A stretch of DNA of 33,749 nucleotides from Flavobacteriales bacterium (GTDB lineage: Bacteria > Bacteroidota > Bacteroidia > NS11-12g > UBA955). Positions 17,366-26,164 of this stretch are shown here, one piece after another; positions within the stretch are counted from its first letter, which is position 1, and each line of letters opens with the position of its first letter. The notes under the pieces were generated by a model. The model made no database searches. It saw nothing but the letters and a program-made list of their open reading frames with translations, and had not been told where the DNA came from. The stretch is from contig NSIB01000013.1 of NCBI GenBank assembly GCA_002737625.1, positions 1-33,749 on the forward strand, in the 5' to 3' direction. Position numbers and translations under genes: made by a program.

Positions 17366-17867
17366 AGTTGGTAGGTTTATAGTAGTTGGACTGTTTTTAG
17401 CGCTGATTCAAACACTGATTTTCAAAGAAGTAAATATTGCATGGTGGATTAAACCGATGCCATATGTTTATTTATTTTTGATACTACCTCTTTCTAGCAA
17501 CCGATTTGGCGTATTGATTGGGGCGTTTTTCTTTGGGTTAACAATTGACGCATTTGGAGGCAGCTTGGGCATGCATACGGCCGCGTGTGTTACAACCGTA
17601 TTTGTAAAAAACTATATCGACTTATATTTTTTGGATGAAAACTCCATGCAATTACAAGGCATGAGATACATGCAAATAGATTACAAAGGGTGGCAATGGT
17701 ACAGTATTTATACATTTGGTATTCTTTTTATTCACCATCTGGTGTATTTTATTTTTGACTATTTCAGTTGGACATCATTATTTACGATTCTATTTGTATC
17801 TATTTTTAGTGCCCTTGCTTCCTTGTTGTCTATACAAATATTCCGTTTGCTTATGGGGCATAAATAA
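17358..17867 (+). CDS. mreD: Rod-shape-determining protein MreD
   Basis: 169 residues of hydrophobic sequence with about five membrane segments. Recognisable parts are the polar-flanked core LILPLSSNRFGVLIGAFFFGLTIDAFGGSLGMHTAACV, common in Bacteroidota MreD, and the C-terminal helices. Sequence conservation in MreD is low, so the position between mreC (8-base overlap) and PBP2 (5-base gap) carries much of the assignment. It is an inner-membrane part of the elongation complex. Confidence 0.9.
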   Translation: MIEVGRFIVVGLFLALIQTLIFKEVNIAWWIKPMPYVYLFLILPLSSNRFGVLIGAFFFGLTIDAFGGSLGMHTAACVTTVFVKNYIDLYFLDENSMQLQGMRYMQIDYKGWQWYSIYTFGILFIHHLVYFIFDYFSWTSLFTILFVSIFSALASLLSIQIFRLLMGHK

Positions 17868-17872
17868 TTATC

Positions 17873-19714
17873 ATGGAAAAAGGTAGTAAGCGTCAGATTG
17901 TTTATATCGGATTAATCGTATTCGTTTTTATTGTCTATACCTTAAAGTTGGCGAGTATACAGCTGGGTGAAGTGCCATACAAAAAAATGGCCATCAACAA
18001 CGCCCTAAATAAGATTACACTGTATCCATCGCGCAGCAATATTTTTGATCGAAAAGGCAAATTGATGGTTTACAGTACGCAGATGTACGATTTATCGTCT
18101 TTTCCCTATGAAATTAATAAACTTGACACTGGACTACTTTGTTCAATATTAGAAATCGACTTACCTACGGTTAGGCATTTGATATTAGATGCAAGGATTA
18201 GAGCCAAAAAACGACAGAAAAACAATGCTTTCAACAACAGTGCGCTCTTCTATGCCAATCTGAGTAACAAGCAATTCACTCTGCTGCGGGAGAACATATA
18301 TCGATTGCCTGGGTTTTATATAGAATCTCGGACGGATCGACAGTTTGCTACTACATCTGCGCCCCATGCTTTGGGTTATTTAGGTGAGGCGGATGAATCA
18401 CTGATTGCCTTAGACGATTACAATCAACCGGGTGATTTGGTAGGAATTACAGGCATTGAACGATATTACGAAAAACAAATTCGCGGAATCAAGGGCATTA
18501 AAACCGTATGGCAGGATCGAACATATACTGAACGAGGTGTAGTAAAAGATACGCAATTCAATTATCCTTCTACCGCAGGTCCTGATGTAATCAGCTCATT
18601 AGATTTTGATATCCAAGAATACGGTCGTTTGTTGTTAAATGGAAAAAAAGGCAGTATTGTGGCAATCGAGCCAAGTACGGGCGAGGTAATTGCATTTATT
18701 AATAATCCAGACTACGACCCTAATACGATGGTTGGTAGAGAGAGGGCGAAAACATTCAAAGCTTTGCTGAGGGATGAGCAAAAGCCTTTGTACAATCGTG
18801 CGGTGAAAGGCGTCTACCCCCCTGGATCTACATTTAAAACGGTTATGGCGCTGATTGCGATGCAGGAAGGTGTTGTAACACCCGAAACAACGCATGGTTG
18901 CGGTGGTGGGTATCGATTGGGTAGCATTCGTGTGGGTTGCCATCCTCATGGTGGACCATTGGACCTACGTGGTTCCATTAGAATATCTTGCAATAGTTAT
19001 TATTGTCAGGTCTTTCGGGACATTATCGACAATCCCAAATACGGAGACGTGAAAGTGGGCTATGCCGCCTTGGAAAAGCACTTACGGTCATTTGGTTTGG
19101 GAAGTCAGCTAAATATTGATCTATTGGGTGAATCCAGAGGGAATATTCCCTCGGTAACTCAATTAAACCGAAGGCATGGTGATCGTTGGAAAAGTAGTAC
19201 CGTTATTTCTTTGAGCATTGGACAGGGTGAAATATTATTGACGCCTTTGCAAATTTGCAATGTGGCTGCCATTATTGCCAATCGGGGGTGGTACTATGCG
19301 CCTCACTTGGTAAAAAAGATTGATGGATTCAAGGACACTTCGTGGGACCGAAAGTATAGAATTAAAAAATTTACAACGATAAACCCAACCTATTTTGCTA
19401 CAATTATCGATGGTATGAGTGATGTAACAAAGCCAGGTGGCACAGCGAACGGCACGGGTATCAACGACATTGAAATTTGTGCCAAGACAGGTACAGCTCA
19501 GAACTCTCACGGCAAGGACCACTCAATTTACATGGCATTCTCACCCAAGGATAATCCCAAAATAGCCATTGCTGTTTTGGTGGAAAATGGTGGATTTGGA
19601 GCCACCTGGGCCGCACCGATTGCGAACTTGATGATCGAAAAATACCTCAAACCTGGGGTTGAAACTTCAAAGCCGGCAATGGAAGAACGACTTAAAACGA
19701 GTGTAATTAAATAA
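17873..19714 (+). CDS. mrdA: Penicillin-binding protein 2 (elongation transpeptidase)
   Basis: 613 residues, a class B PBP of normal length. One membrane anchor lies at about 10-28. The pedestal follows, with RSNIFDRKGKLM and HALGYLGEADESL. The transpeptidase domain has all three motifs: STFK with the catalytic Ser319, SCN at 372-374, and KTG at 538-540 (CAKTGTAQNSHGKDH). It cross-links peptidoglycan during lateral growth, together with the glycosyltransferase RodA encoded 6 bases downstream. The coupling to mreBCD and rodA makes PBP2 rather than the divisome enzyme FtsI the firm choice. Confidence 0.96.
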   Translation: MEKGSKRQIVYIGLIVFVFIVYTLKLASIQLGEVPYKKMAINNALNKITLYPSRSNIFDRKGKLMVYSTQMYDLSSFPYEINKLDTGLLCSILEIDLPTVRHLILDARIRAKKRQKNNAFNNSALFYANLSNKQFTLLRENIYRLPGFYIESRTDRQFATTSAPHALGYLGEADESLIALDDYNQPGDLVGITGIERYYEKQIRGIKGIKTVWQDRTYTERGVVKDTQFNYPSTAGPDVISSLDFDIQEYGRLLLNGKKGSIVAIEPSTGEVIAFINNPDYDPNTMVGRERAKTFKALLRDEQKPLYNRAVKGVYPPGSTFKTVMALIAMQEGVVTPETTHGCGGGYRLGSIRVGCHPHGGPLDLRGSIRISCNSYYCQVFRDIIDNPKYGDVKVGYAALEKHLRSFGLGSQLNIDLLGESRGNIPSVTQLNRRHGDRWKSSTVISLSIGQGEILLTPLQICNVAAIIANRGWYYAPHLVKKIDGFKDTSWDRKYRIKKFTTINPTYFATIIDGMSDVTKPGGTANGTGINDIEICAKTGTAQNSHGKDHSIYMAFSPKDNPKIAIAVLVENGGFGATWAAPIANLMIEKYLKPGVETSKPAMEERLKTSVIK

Positions 19715-19720
19715 TTTGAT

Positions 19721-20992
19721 TTGAAATACTCACCGCTCAATAATAATACGCAAGAAAAAATAGATGGCTTATCCATTTTCCTGTTCATTGTATTGGTGAT
19801 TATTGGCTTTTTAAGTATTAGTTCCGCCACTTCTGACGTCAATCAGGAATTCTATTCCTTATCCCCTATCGCAATTAAACAATTGATTTGGATCGGTGGA
19901 TCTATAGTAATCATATTTACCATTCTGTACTCTAACGTGGTAGTTATTGATTATTTCACCTATGGATTCTATGCGGTAGCAATTTTGTTGAATATCGCCG
20001 TATTGTTTTTGGGAAGAGAAGTTTCAGGAGCAAAATCATGGTTTGGATTTGGCGGAATTGGAATTCAACCGAGTGAGTTTGCTAAAGTGGCATCCGCCAT
20101 GGCACTCGCTAAATACTTGGGTACGTATGGTATTCGTTTTCAAGGCGCCAGAAATATCACAATTTGTTTGTTGATTTTCCTACTCCCCATGGCGATAATA
20201 TTGATCCAAAACGATACCGGGAGTGCATTGGTTTTCTTGTCGTTCTTCCTAGTCTTGTACCGCGAAGGTTTGCCAGGATTTATTTTGATCTCTGCAGTAT
20301 GGTTGATGTTTTTGGCAATTTGTAGAATTGTGAGTGAGGCAACAGGGATTTCTAGTTATTATGGCTATGGATTGCTTTTGGGATTAGGTAGTATCATGGT
20401 ATTTTTTGCGAGGAAAGATCGCGCTGTGAGTACTTTGATTACATTCATTGCAGTGGTATCTGCCGCATTTTATACAATCGTTGGAACTGTTTACTCTAGC
20501 ATTTTACAACCCTACCAACGAGACAGGATTGAACTTGTACTTGGATTAAAATCCGATGATCGCGGATTGGGATTCAATTTGCGGCAGTCCAAAATAGCCA
20601 TTGGCGCTGGGGAATTGTGGGGCCGAGGCTACTTAAAAGGTACTCAAACTAAAATGGGATTCGTACCCGAGCAACATACTGATTTTATTTTTGATACCAT
20701 TGGTGAAGAATGGGGTTTTGTGGGAGCTACAGTATTTCTGTTGATTTTTTGTGGCTTACTGACACGAATTGTGATTTTGGCAGAACGACAGTCAACAACT
20801 TTTGGCAGGGTCTTGGGTTATTCACTGGCTTGTGTTCTATTCTTCCACCTTTCGATCAACATCGGCATGACAATTGGCTTGGTTCCAACAATTGGTATCC
20901 CACTTCCATTTATTTCTTTTGGGGGAAGTAGTTTGTGGGCCTTTACCTTGTTTTTATTTACCTTTTTAAGGGTAGATCAGGTAAGGAAGTAA
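19721..20992 (+). CDS. rodA: SEDS peptidoglycan glycosyltransferase RodA
   Basis: 423 residues with about ten membrane helices. SEDS hallmarks are GFLSISSATSD in the first helix, GAKSWFGFGGIGIQPSEF, the large outer loop with QPYQRDRIELVLG, GFVPEQHTDFIF at about 313-324, and GIPLPFISFGGSS near the C-terminus. RodA polymerises glycan strands from lipid II with PBP2. The only start that keeps the first helix is TTG at 19721; no in-frame ATG occurs before the membrane core. The gene is the last of the elongasome operon. No hairpin terminator is seen in the 33 bases before the next gene. Confidence 0.95.
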   Translation: MKYSPLNNNTQEKIDGLSIFLFIVLVIIGFLSISSATSDVNQEFYSLSPIAIKQLIWIGGSIVIIFTILYSNVVVIDYFTYGFYAVAILLNIAVLFLGREVSGAKSWFGFGGIGIQPSEFAKVASAMALAKYLGTYGIRFQGARNITICLLIFLLPMAIILIQNDTGSALVFLSFFLVLYREGLPGFILISAVWLMFLAICRIVSEATGISSYYGYGLLLGLGSIMVFFARKDRAVSTLITFIAVVSAAFYTIVGTVYSSILQPYQRDRIELVLGLKSDDRGLGFNLRQSKIAIGAGELWGRGYLKGTQTKMGFVPEQHTDFIFDTIGEEWGFVGATVFLLIFCGLLTRIVILAERQSTTFGRVLGYSLACVLFFHLSINIGMTIGLVPTIGIPLPFISFGGSSLWAFTLFLFTFLRVDQVRK

Positions 20993-21005
20993 ATCGATAA
21001 ATCCT

Positions 21006-21013
21006 TATTATTG
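21006..21013 (+). promoter_or_regulatory. Possible -7 box before the FG-GAP lipoprotein gene
   Basis: TATTATTG differs from TAnnTTTG by one base and ends 12 bases before the ATG at 21026. The gene could equally be reached by read-through from rodA. Confidence 0.25.
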
Positions 21014-21025
21014 TAGGTATAAATT

Positions 21026-24000
21026 ATGAATAAGGTTCACTGGTGTGGCTTTTTGCTACTGGGTTTCATGGCAATGTCTTTGATGGTTTCTTGCGGAAAA
21101 TCTTCAGATGAAAATGTAGATAAGCTTTTCGAAAAAATGGATTCTGACGTCACTGGCATTGATTTCGTCAATACGGTGCCTGAAAACGACACGTTGAACC
21201 AATTCATTTACCATTATCTGTATAACGGCAATGGTGTTGCGATTGGCGATATCAATAACGATGGTCTGAACGATTTGTACTTTACTGGAAATGAGCAATC
21301 ATCACGCCTGTATTTAAACAAAGGGGATTTTAAGTTTGAAGATATCACAGAGAAAAGTGGTACCGGCACCAAGCAATGGATTAGTGGTGTAACCATGGTT
21401 GATGTGAACAATGATGGTTGGTTAGATATTTACGCTTGCTCATCGGGCCCATTAAAAGGGAAAGATTCTAAACGAAATCGACTCTTTTTGAATCAAAAAA
21501 ATGAGACCTTTAAAGAAGTGAGTGCCGAATGGGGCGTGGATAATCCAGGGAATGCAACTTGTGCGACTTTCTTTGATTACGACAACGATGGGGATTTGGA
21601 TTTTTATTTAGGTAACCACGCGGATCAATTCTTTTCTAATATTAACACCCCTTTCACGCGGACACTAAATATGACAGAGTTCAGCCAGCAACATTTTTAT
21701 CGCAATGACGGGAACAAATTCACCGACGTTTCAGAAAAAGCGGGTGTTGTTAGAATGGGATATTGCCTTAGCGCCGCTGCCGCCGATTATAACAACGATG
21801 GCCTCATGGATTTATATGTTTGTAATGATTACCATGTGCCAGATTGCTATTACATTAATAATGGGGATGGAACTTTTACGGATAAGTTTGATGAGTTCTT
21901 TAAACATTCAAGTACCAATTCAATGGGTTCGGATGTAGCTGACGTTAACAATGATGGTTGGAGCGATCTGATCACTGTAGATATGCTTTCCGAAAGCCCA
22001 AGACGCTACATGAGCTTGATGGGCCCCAAAGATTATGACTATACGATGGTCGGTATCAAAAACGGGTACAAGCATCAGTACATGAAAAACAACTTGCAAA
22101 TGAATTTGGGGAATGGTCATTTTTCAGACCTATCCTATTTGTATGGTGTGGCTAAGTCTGATTGGAGTTGGAGTCCATTATTATCGGATTTTAACGATGA
22201 TGGGTTCGTTGATTTATTTATTTCGAATGGCTATTACAGAGATGTGACCAATTTGGATTTTATTTTATATCAGTCCCGATACGAACAACAACAGAAACAA
22301 GGTCTGAATCATGAGCAATTGCTAAAAAAACTGCCCTATGAAAAAATCCAGAATTTCTTTTTCCTTAATAATGCAGGTCAAGGTTTTAGCAATCGAGCAT
22401 CCGACGTGGGTCTAGAAGATTTGAGTTCGAGCACGGGTTCTGCAATAGGTGATCTTGATGGCGACGGTAGATTTGACCTGGTAGTCTGCAACCAAGGTGA
22501 AAAACCTTTCATCTATAAGAATGTCAATACCAGTAACAATTACTTGAATGTTCAGTGCCGAGGTGAAAAAAATCAAAACCACTTTGGCGTTGGGTGTCAG
22601 CTGATTGTTGAAGACAGCGCGGGTAAAATTCGCAAATTCGAAATCCAACCAAGCAAAGGGTATCAAAGTTCATCGGAACACATGGTTCACATAGGAATGG
22701 GCGCTCAAACGGAATTACAAAAACTTACAGTTGTTTGGCCCAATGGGAGCTCTCAAGTCTTAACAGACGTCAAAGCGAATCAAACTTTAACAGTAAAATC
22801 AGAGGACGCCAATACAAAGTTTAACTGGGTCAATTATAACAATCAAGGAAAAGCCCGCTATTTTGACGACAATGCATCCAAATGGGATTTCAATTTTGTG
22901 CATTCTGAGCAAGAAAATCCCGATTTCAAGCGAGAGCCCCTACTGCCTCACCGATACACTACATTAGGCCCTGGAATGGCTTCTGCTGATGTAAATGGTG
23001 ATGGTACGATTGATATTTTCATTGGTGCGGCCAGAGAAAGTAGCGGCTCTTCTCTGTTACTTCAAAATAATAGCCCAGACGGAAAGTTGAGCCCTTCAAA
23101 ATCACAGCCATGGAAAACCTTGGATGTTGATGTCATGGGTGCTGTGTTTTTTGATGCTGATGGCGACAATGATCAAGATTTGTACGTTGCAGTTGGCGGA
23201 TCAGAGTTTAGTTGGCCATCCAATAAATACGAACATAAATTGTATACCAACGATGGCAAAGGGAATTTCACGGAGTCTAAGGGCGCTTTACCAGGCGTAG
23301 TTAGTAGCGCCAGTTCAGTTACTTCCTCCGATTTTGATGGCGACGGTGATTTAGATCTTTTTGTTGCAGGAAGAATTATGCCAGGCAATTGGCCAGCATT
23401 GGGCGTTCGCAGTTACTTGCTTCAAAACAATGGAGGGAAATTCAAAGATGTGACAACAGCATTGGCCCCCGACTTAGAAAATGCAGGTATGATTTGTTCT
23501 GCGGTATTTTCAGATTACAACGGCGATGGCAAACCCGATTTAATTCTTGCTGGAGAATGGATGCCGTTGATATTTATGGAGAATACAGGAGGGAAATTCA
23601 TTAATAAGACTGGCGATGTGGGTGATATGTCGTTGTCGGGTTGGATGAATAGTATTTTACCTGTGGACATCGACAACGACGGTGATATGGATTATATCGT
23701 AGGCAATAAAGGAAACAACAGCTTTATCCAAGCAAAGTCTAGTAGCCCCACCAAAGTATATTGGGCCGATTTTGATGGCAATGGAAGTCAGGATGTAGCG
23801 ATGAGTTATTCATACAATGGAGCCGACTACCCTATCTTCACGATGGATGAAATGGGAAAAGCCTATCCATTTTTCATTAATAAGAAATTTACTACCTACG
23901 GCGATTTTGCTGGTAAAACGATGGATGAGATTTTTGGCGCCGATGTTCTAAAACAGAACCAGCTAACGGTAAATTATTTTTCAAGTTTTGTTGCCATCAA

Positions 24001-24538
24001 TAATGGGGGGAAATTCAGCATGGTAGAACTGCCCATGTGGGCGCAAGCAGGCCCAGTATTTGGAATGACAGCTTTTGATGTGGATGGCAATGGATTTGAT
24101 GATATCATTTGTACTGGAAACAATTATAATACCCGGGTTCCGCATGGCAGAGACGATGCGATACCATCCTTTATATTAATGAATAATGGCGGAAGCTTTG
24201 AATACAAATCTGGCGCTCAGCTTGGAATCTTCAATCAAGGTGATGGCAAATCGTTAATTTCTCTACCAACCAAGGGCAAAGCGGTGAGATTTGTGATCGC
24301 CAATAACAATGGCCCCGCAAAAGGTTTTGAACTTCAAGGATCTGGCAAAACTGCATCAGTTGAATTTGTAAAAGCTCCTTCCCTAGCGTCCTATGCCAAA
24401 GTCACTGTAAACGGTTCAATTAAAATGGTCAACCTCAATCAAGGACAAGGATATTTGTCGTCCCAAGCACCTGGAGTCTATAAAACCAAAGGCGTTACAA
24501 AGATTGAATTCTATAACGCCAATGGCAAACAAATCTAA
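21026..24538 (+). CDS. FG-GAP/VCBS repeat lipoprotein with central ASPIC/UnbV domain
   Basis: 1170 residues. The lipoprotein signal ends at LMVSC (Cys23). I count fourteen calcium-binding DxDxDG-type repeats, for example DINNDGLNDLYF, DYDNDGDLDFYL, DLDGDGRFDLVV, DFDGDGDLDLFV and DVDGNGFDDIIC. Seven lie before and seven after a central ASPIC/UnbV domain at about residues 504-590 (NYLNVQCRGEKNQNHFGVGCQL through VVWPNGSSQVL). This suggests two beta-propeller blades sets joined by UnbV, on the cell surface, stabilised by calcium. Repeat 9 has DADGDNDQD, with Asn in place of the usual Gly. The exact function of this family is not known to me. It precedes a haloperoxidase-type lipoprotein, a pairing I recall from other Bacteroidota. 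No enzyme motif is seen. Confidence 0.88.
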   Translation: MNKVHWCGFLLLGFMAMSLMVSCGKSSDENVDKLFEKMDSDVTGIDFVNTVPENDTLNQFIYHYLYNGNGVAIGDINNDGLNDLYFTGNEQSSRLYLNKGDFKFEDITEKSGTGTKQWISGVTMVDVNNDGWLDIYACSSGPLKGKDSKRNRLFLNQKNETFKEVSAEWGVDNPGNATCATFFDYDNDGDLDFYLGNHADQFFSNINTPFTRTLNMTEFSQQHFYRNDGNKFTDVSEKAGVVRMGYCLSAAAADYNNDGLMDLYVCNDYHVPDCYYINNGDGTFTDKFDEFFKHSSTNSMGSDVADVNNDGWSDLITVDMLSESPRRYMSLMGPKDYDYTMVGIKNGYKHQYMKNNLQMNLGNGHFSDLSYLYGVAKSDWSWSPLLSDFNDDGFVDLFISNGYYRDVTNLDFILYQSRYEQQQKQGLNHEQLLKKLPYEKIQNFFFLNNAGQGFSNRASDVGLEDLSSSTGSAIGDLDGDGRFDLVVCNQGEKPFIYKNVNTSNNYLNVQCRGEKNQNHFGVGCQLIVEDSAGKIRKFEIQPSKGYQSSSEHMVHIGMGAQTELQKLTVVWPNGSSQVLTDVKANQTLTVKSEDANTKFNWVNYNNQGKARYFDDNASKWDFNFVHSEQENPDFKREPLLPHRYTTLGPGMASADVNGDGTIDIFIGAARESSGSSLLLQNNSPDGKLSPSKSQPWKTLDVDVMGAVFFDADGDNDQDLYVAVGGSEFSWPSNKYEHKLYTNDGKGNFTESKGALPGVVSSASSVTSSDFDGDGDLDLFVAGRIMPGNWPALGVRSYLLQNNGGKFKDVTTALAPDLENAGMICSAVFSDYNGDGKPDLILAGEWMPLIFMENTGGKFINKTGDVGDMSLSGWMNSILPVDIDNDGDMDYIVGNKGNNSFIQAKSSSPTKVYWADFDGNGSQDVAMSYSYNGADYPIFTMDEMGKAYPFFINKKFTTYGDFAGKTMDEIFGADVLKQNQLTVNYFSSFVAINNGGKFSMVELPMWAQAGPVFGMTAFDVDGNGFDDIICTGNNYNTRVPHGRDDAIPSFILMNNGGSFEYKSGAQLGIFNQGDGKSLISLPTKGKAVRFVIANNNGPAKGFELQGSGKTASVEFVKAPSLASYAKVTVNGSIKMVNLNQGQGYLSSQAPGVYKTKGVTKIEFYNANGKQI

Positions 24539-24557
24539 TCTCGCTAATTATTCGATA

Positions 24558-24580
24558 AAATTGCATTCTTCAATGAATTT
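24558..24580 (+). terminator. Weak AT-rich hairpin after the FG-GAP gene
   Basis: AAATT-G-CATT pairs with AATG-AATTT around a CTTC loop: nine pairs with one bulged G. It is followed after a CATTA by a run of T. It is AT-rich and overlaps the promoter region of the next gene, so its role is uncertain. Confidence 0.25.
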
Positions 24581-24583
24581 CAT

Positions 24584-24591
24584 TATTTTTG
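24584..24591 (+). promoter_or_regulatory. -7 promoter box of the 51-residue basic protein gene
   Basis: TATTTTTG is an exact TAnnTTTG match, with TTG at 24561-24563 as a -33 element after a 20-base spacer. It ends 18 bases before the ATG at 24610, giving a short leader unlike the 4-5 bases seen at several other genes. Confidence 0.55.
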
Positions 24592-24609
24592 CGTCCTAAT
24601 TTTAAGAAA

Positions 24610-24765
24610 ATGGCTGTTACTAAACTCAAAAGAAAAGAAGCAAAAAACAGAAGCAGAATGACCAAGCGCGTTGATAACATCAAACGTTTAAAAATGGTTA
24701 CTAACATTGCTTCTCCATACAAAGGCGTTTCAGGAATTATCTTGGAAGATCAAGAAAATCAATAA
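24610..24765 (+). CDS. Small basic protein of 51 residues
   Basis: ATG at 24610, TAA at 24763-24765. The protein begins MAVTKLKRKEAKNRSRMTK and ends in an acidic tail LEDQENQ. It has 13 Lys/Arg, twelve of them in the first 28 residues, no Cys, no signal peptide and no membrane helix. Support for a real gene comes from an exact promoter box with a -33 element upstream, a strong terminator 21 bases downstream, and fit between start and stop with nothing else in this interval. The charge pattern suggests binding to RNA, ribosomes or DNA. I have a vague memory of similar short MAVTKLKRK-starting proteins in Bacteroidota but cannot name a family, so no function is claimed. Confidence 0.72.
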   Translation: MAVTKLKRKEAKNRSRMTKRVDNIKRLKMVTNIASPYKGVSGIILEDQENQ

Positions 24766-24785
24766 ATGTCATTGTTTTAGATAGT

Positions 24786-24817
24786 AAAGGCACGCAACTT
24801 TGCGTGCCTTTTTTTTT
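24786..24817 (+). terminator. Strong intrinsic terminator
   Basis: AAAGGCACGCA pairs with TGCGTGCCTTT around a four-base loop (11 pairs, GC-rich core) and runs straight into nine T. It closes the unit of the 51-residue protein and isolates the haloperoxidase gene, whose ATG is 19 bases after the last T. Confidence 0.92.
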
Positions 24818-24836
24818 ATATTTACATTTCAGAGTC

Positions 24837-26159
24837 ATGAAAAAAAATCACCCCATTGTCCCAATTTTTGTAGTTGTACTATTTGCAGTAGCTTGTGGAA
24901 AGCCTGCTGAGAAAGAAAACAAAGTCATCCACAACGACATCCTAACGAGTTGCAACTTGGCTATCCAAAATGCGATTGTAGTTGATCACGTAGCGGCTCC
25001 GGTGGGTTCTAGGCGCTATGTTTATGCTTCCATTGCGGCATATGAGGCCCTTGTACCATTCTATGCTGAATATCAAAGCGCTGCACCCATGATGAATGGA
25101 CTTAAGTCGGCTCCATCCCCTGATACCTCAAAACGATACTGTTTGGATTTGGTGGCCTTGGCGGCACATACCTATGTCAGTCAAAAATTGGTTTATAAAG
25201 AAGATAGCATCATCAACTTTAGAAAACGTATGCTCGATGAATATAAATCTCAGATGTCCAACTCGATGTATGAATCGTCTATCGCCTATGGTGATTCAGT
25301 GGGAAATCATATTGTTAAATGGTCAAAGAAAGACTCTTTTTCCTATTTCAGAGGGCGAGAGTTTTTCCTAACACGCAACAAACCCGGTTCCTGGGAGCCT
25401 ACACCACCCGATTTCATGGAAGCCATCGAGCCCAATTGGGGTAAAATTAGACCCGTGTTGGTTAAGTCGGTGCGTGATTTTACATGGGAACAACCCGAAC
25501 CATTTTCCACAGATAAAAAATCTCGTTTTTACCGTATTACCAAAGAAGTGTACGACACTGTAAACGAAAAAAAACCTGCCAATTTGGAAACCGCTTTGTA
25601 TTGGGACGATAATCCGAATGCGTCGGTTCACTACGGCCATGCTACCATTAATATATTGAAGGTAAGTCCGGCAGGACATTGGTTATCTATGTTTTCAACC
25701 GTGGCGCGACAGAAGAACTATAGTTTGATTGAGACTGCCGACGGTATGATGCGACTGTCATCAGCCATTTTTGATGCATTTATCACTTGTTGGTATGTTA
25801 AATATCAGACAGACTATTTACGACCCATTTCAGCCATTCATCAATTGATTGATTCTAGTTGGATAGCACCCATTCAAACCCCGGCCTTTCCTGAATACCC
25901 TTCTGGGCATAGCGTAGTTTCAAGTGCTGCTGCAACGGTATTAACAGCTCAATTTGGAGAATACGAATTTACCGATAGCGCAGAAGCTGAGTTTGGCTTA
26001 GGCGTTCGGCGATTTAAGAATTTCAGAGAAGCCAGCAATCAAGCATGTGTTTCTAGATTGTATGGAGGAATTCACTTTAATGATGCCATTAAAAATGGAA
26101 AAACATTGGGTAACTCCGTAGGGGAATACCATGTGAACCATCTAAAGACAAAGAAGTAA
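24837..26159 (+). CDS. Vanadium-dependent haloperoxidase / PAP2 superfamily lipoprotein
   Basis: 440 residues from the ATG at 24837; an in-frame upstream codon at 24804 lies within the terminator and is rejected. The lipoprotein signal ends at FAVAC (Cys20). The vanadate/phosphate site is complete: KX6RP (Lys322 to Arg329-Pro330 in KYQTDYLRP), PSGH at 355-358 and SRX5H (Ser406-Arg407 to His413). The gaps between motifs, 24 and 47 residues, suit vanadium haloperoxidases. The same site serves acid phosphatases in this superfamily, so halide oxidation and phosphatase activity cannot be told apart by sequence. The protein is all-helical and predicted to lie in the periplasm or on the surface. It neighbours the FG-GAP/UnbV lipoprotein and converges on valS with only 5 bases between stops. 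Confidence 0.85.
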   Translation: MKKNHPIVPIFVVVLFAVACGKPAEKENKVIHNDILTSCNLAIQNAIVVDHVAAPVGSRRYVYASIAAYEALVPFYAEYQSAAPMMNGLKSAPSPDTSKRYCLDLVALAAHTYVSQKLVYKEDSIINFRKRMLDEYKSQMSNSMYESSIAYGDSVGNHIVKWSKKDSFSYFRGREFFLTRNKPGSWEPTPPDFMEAIEPNWGKIRPVLVKSVRDFTWEQPEPFSTDKKSRFYRITKEVYDTVNEKKPANLETALYWDDNPNASVHYGHATINILKVSPAGHWLSMFSTVARQKNYSLIETADGMMRLSSAIFDAFITCWYVKYQTDYLRPISAIHQLIDSSWIAPIQTPAFPEYPSGHSVVSSAAATVLTAQFGEYEFTDSAEAEFGLGVRRFKNFREASNQACVSRLYGGIHFNDAIKNGKTLGNSVGEYHVNHLKTKK

Positions 26160-26164
26160 CGCGA

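Noticed and set aside
21026-24538. The repeated DxDxDG segments as a DNA-level tandem repeat.
   Set aside because: The repeats are diverged at the base level and are explained by protein FG-GAP/VCBS motifs.
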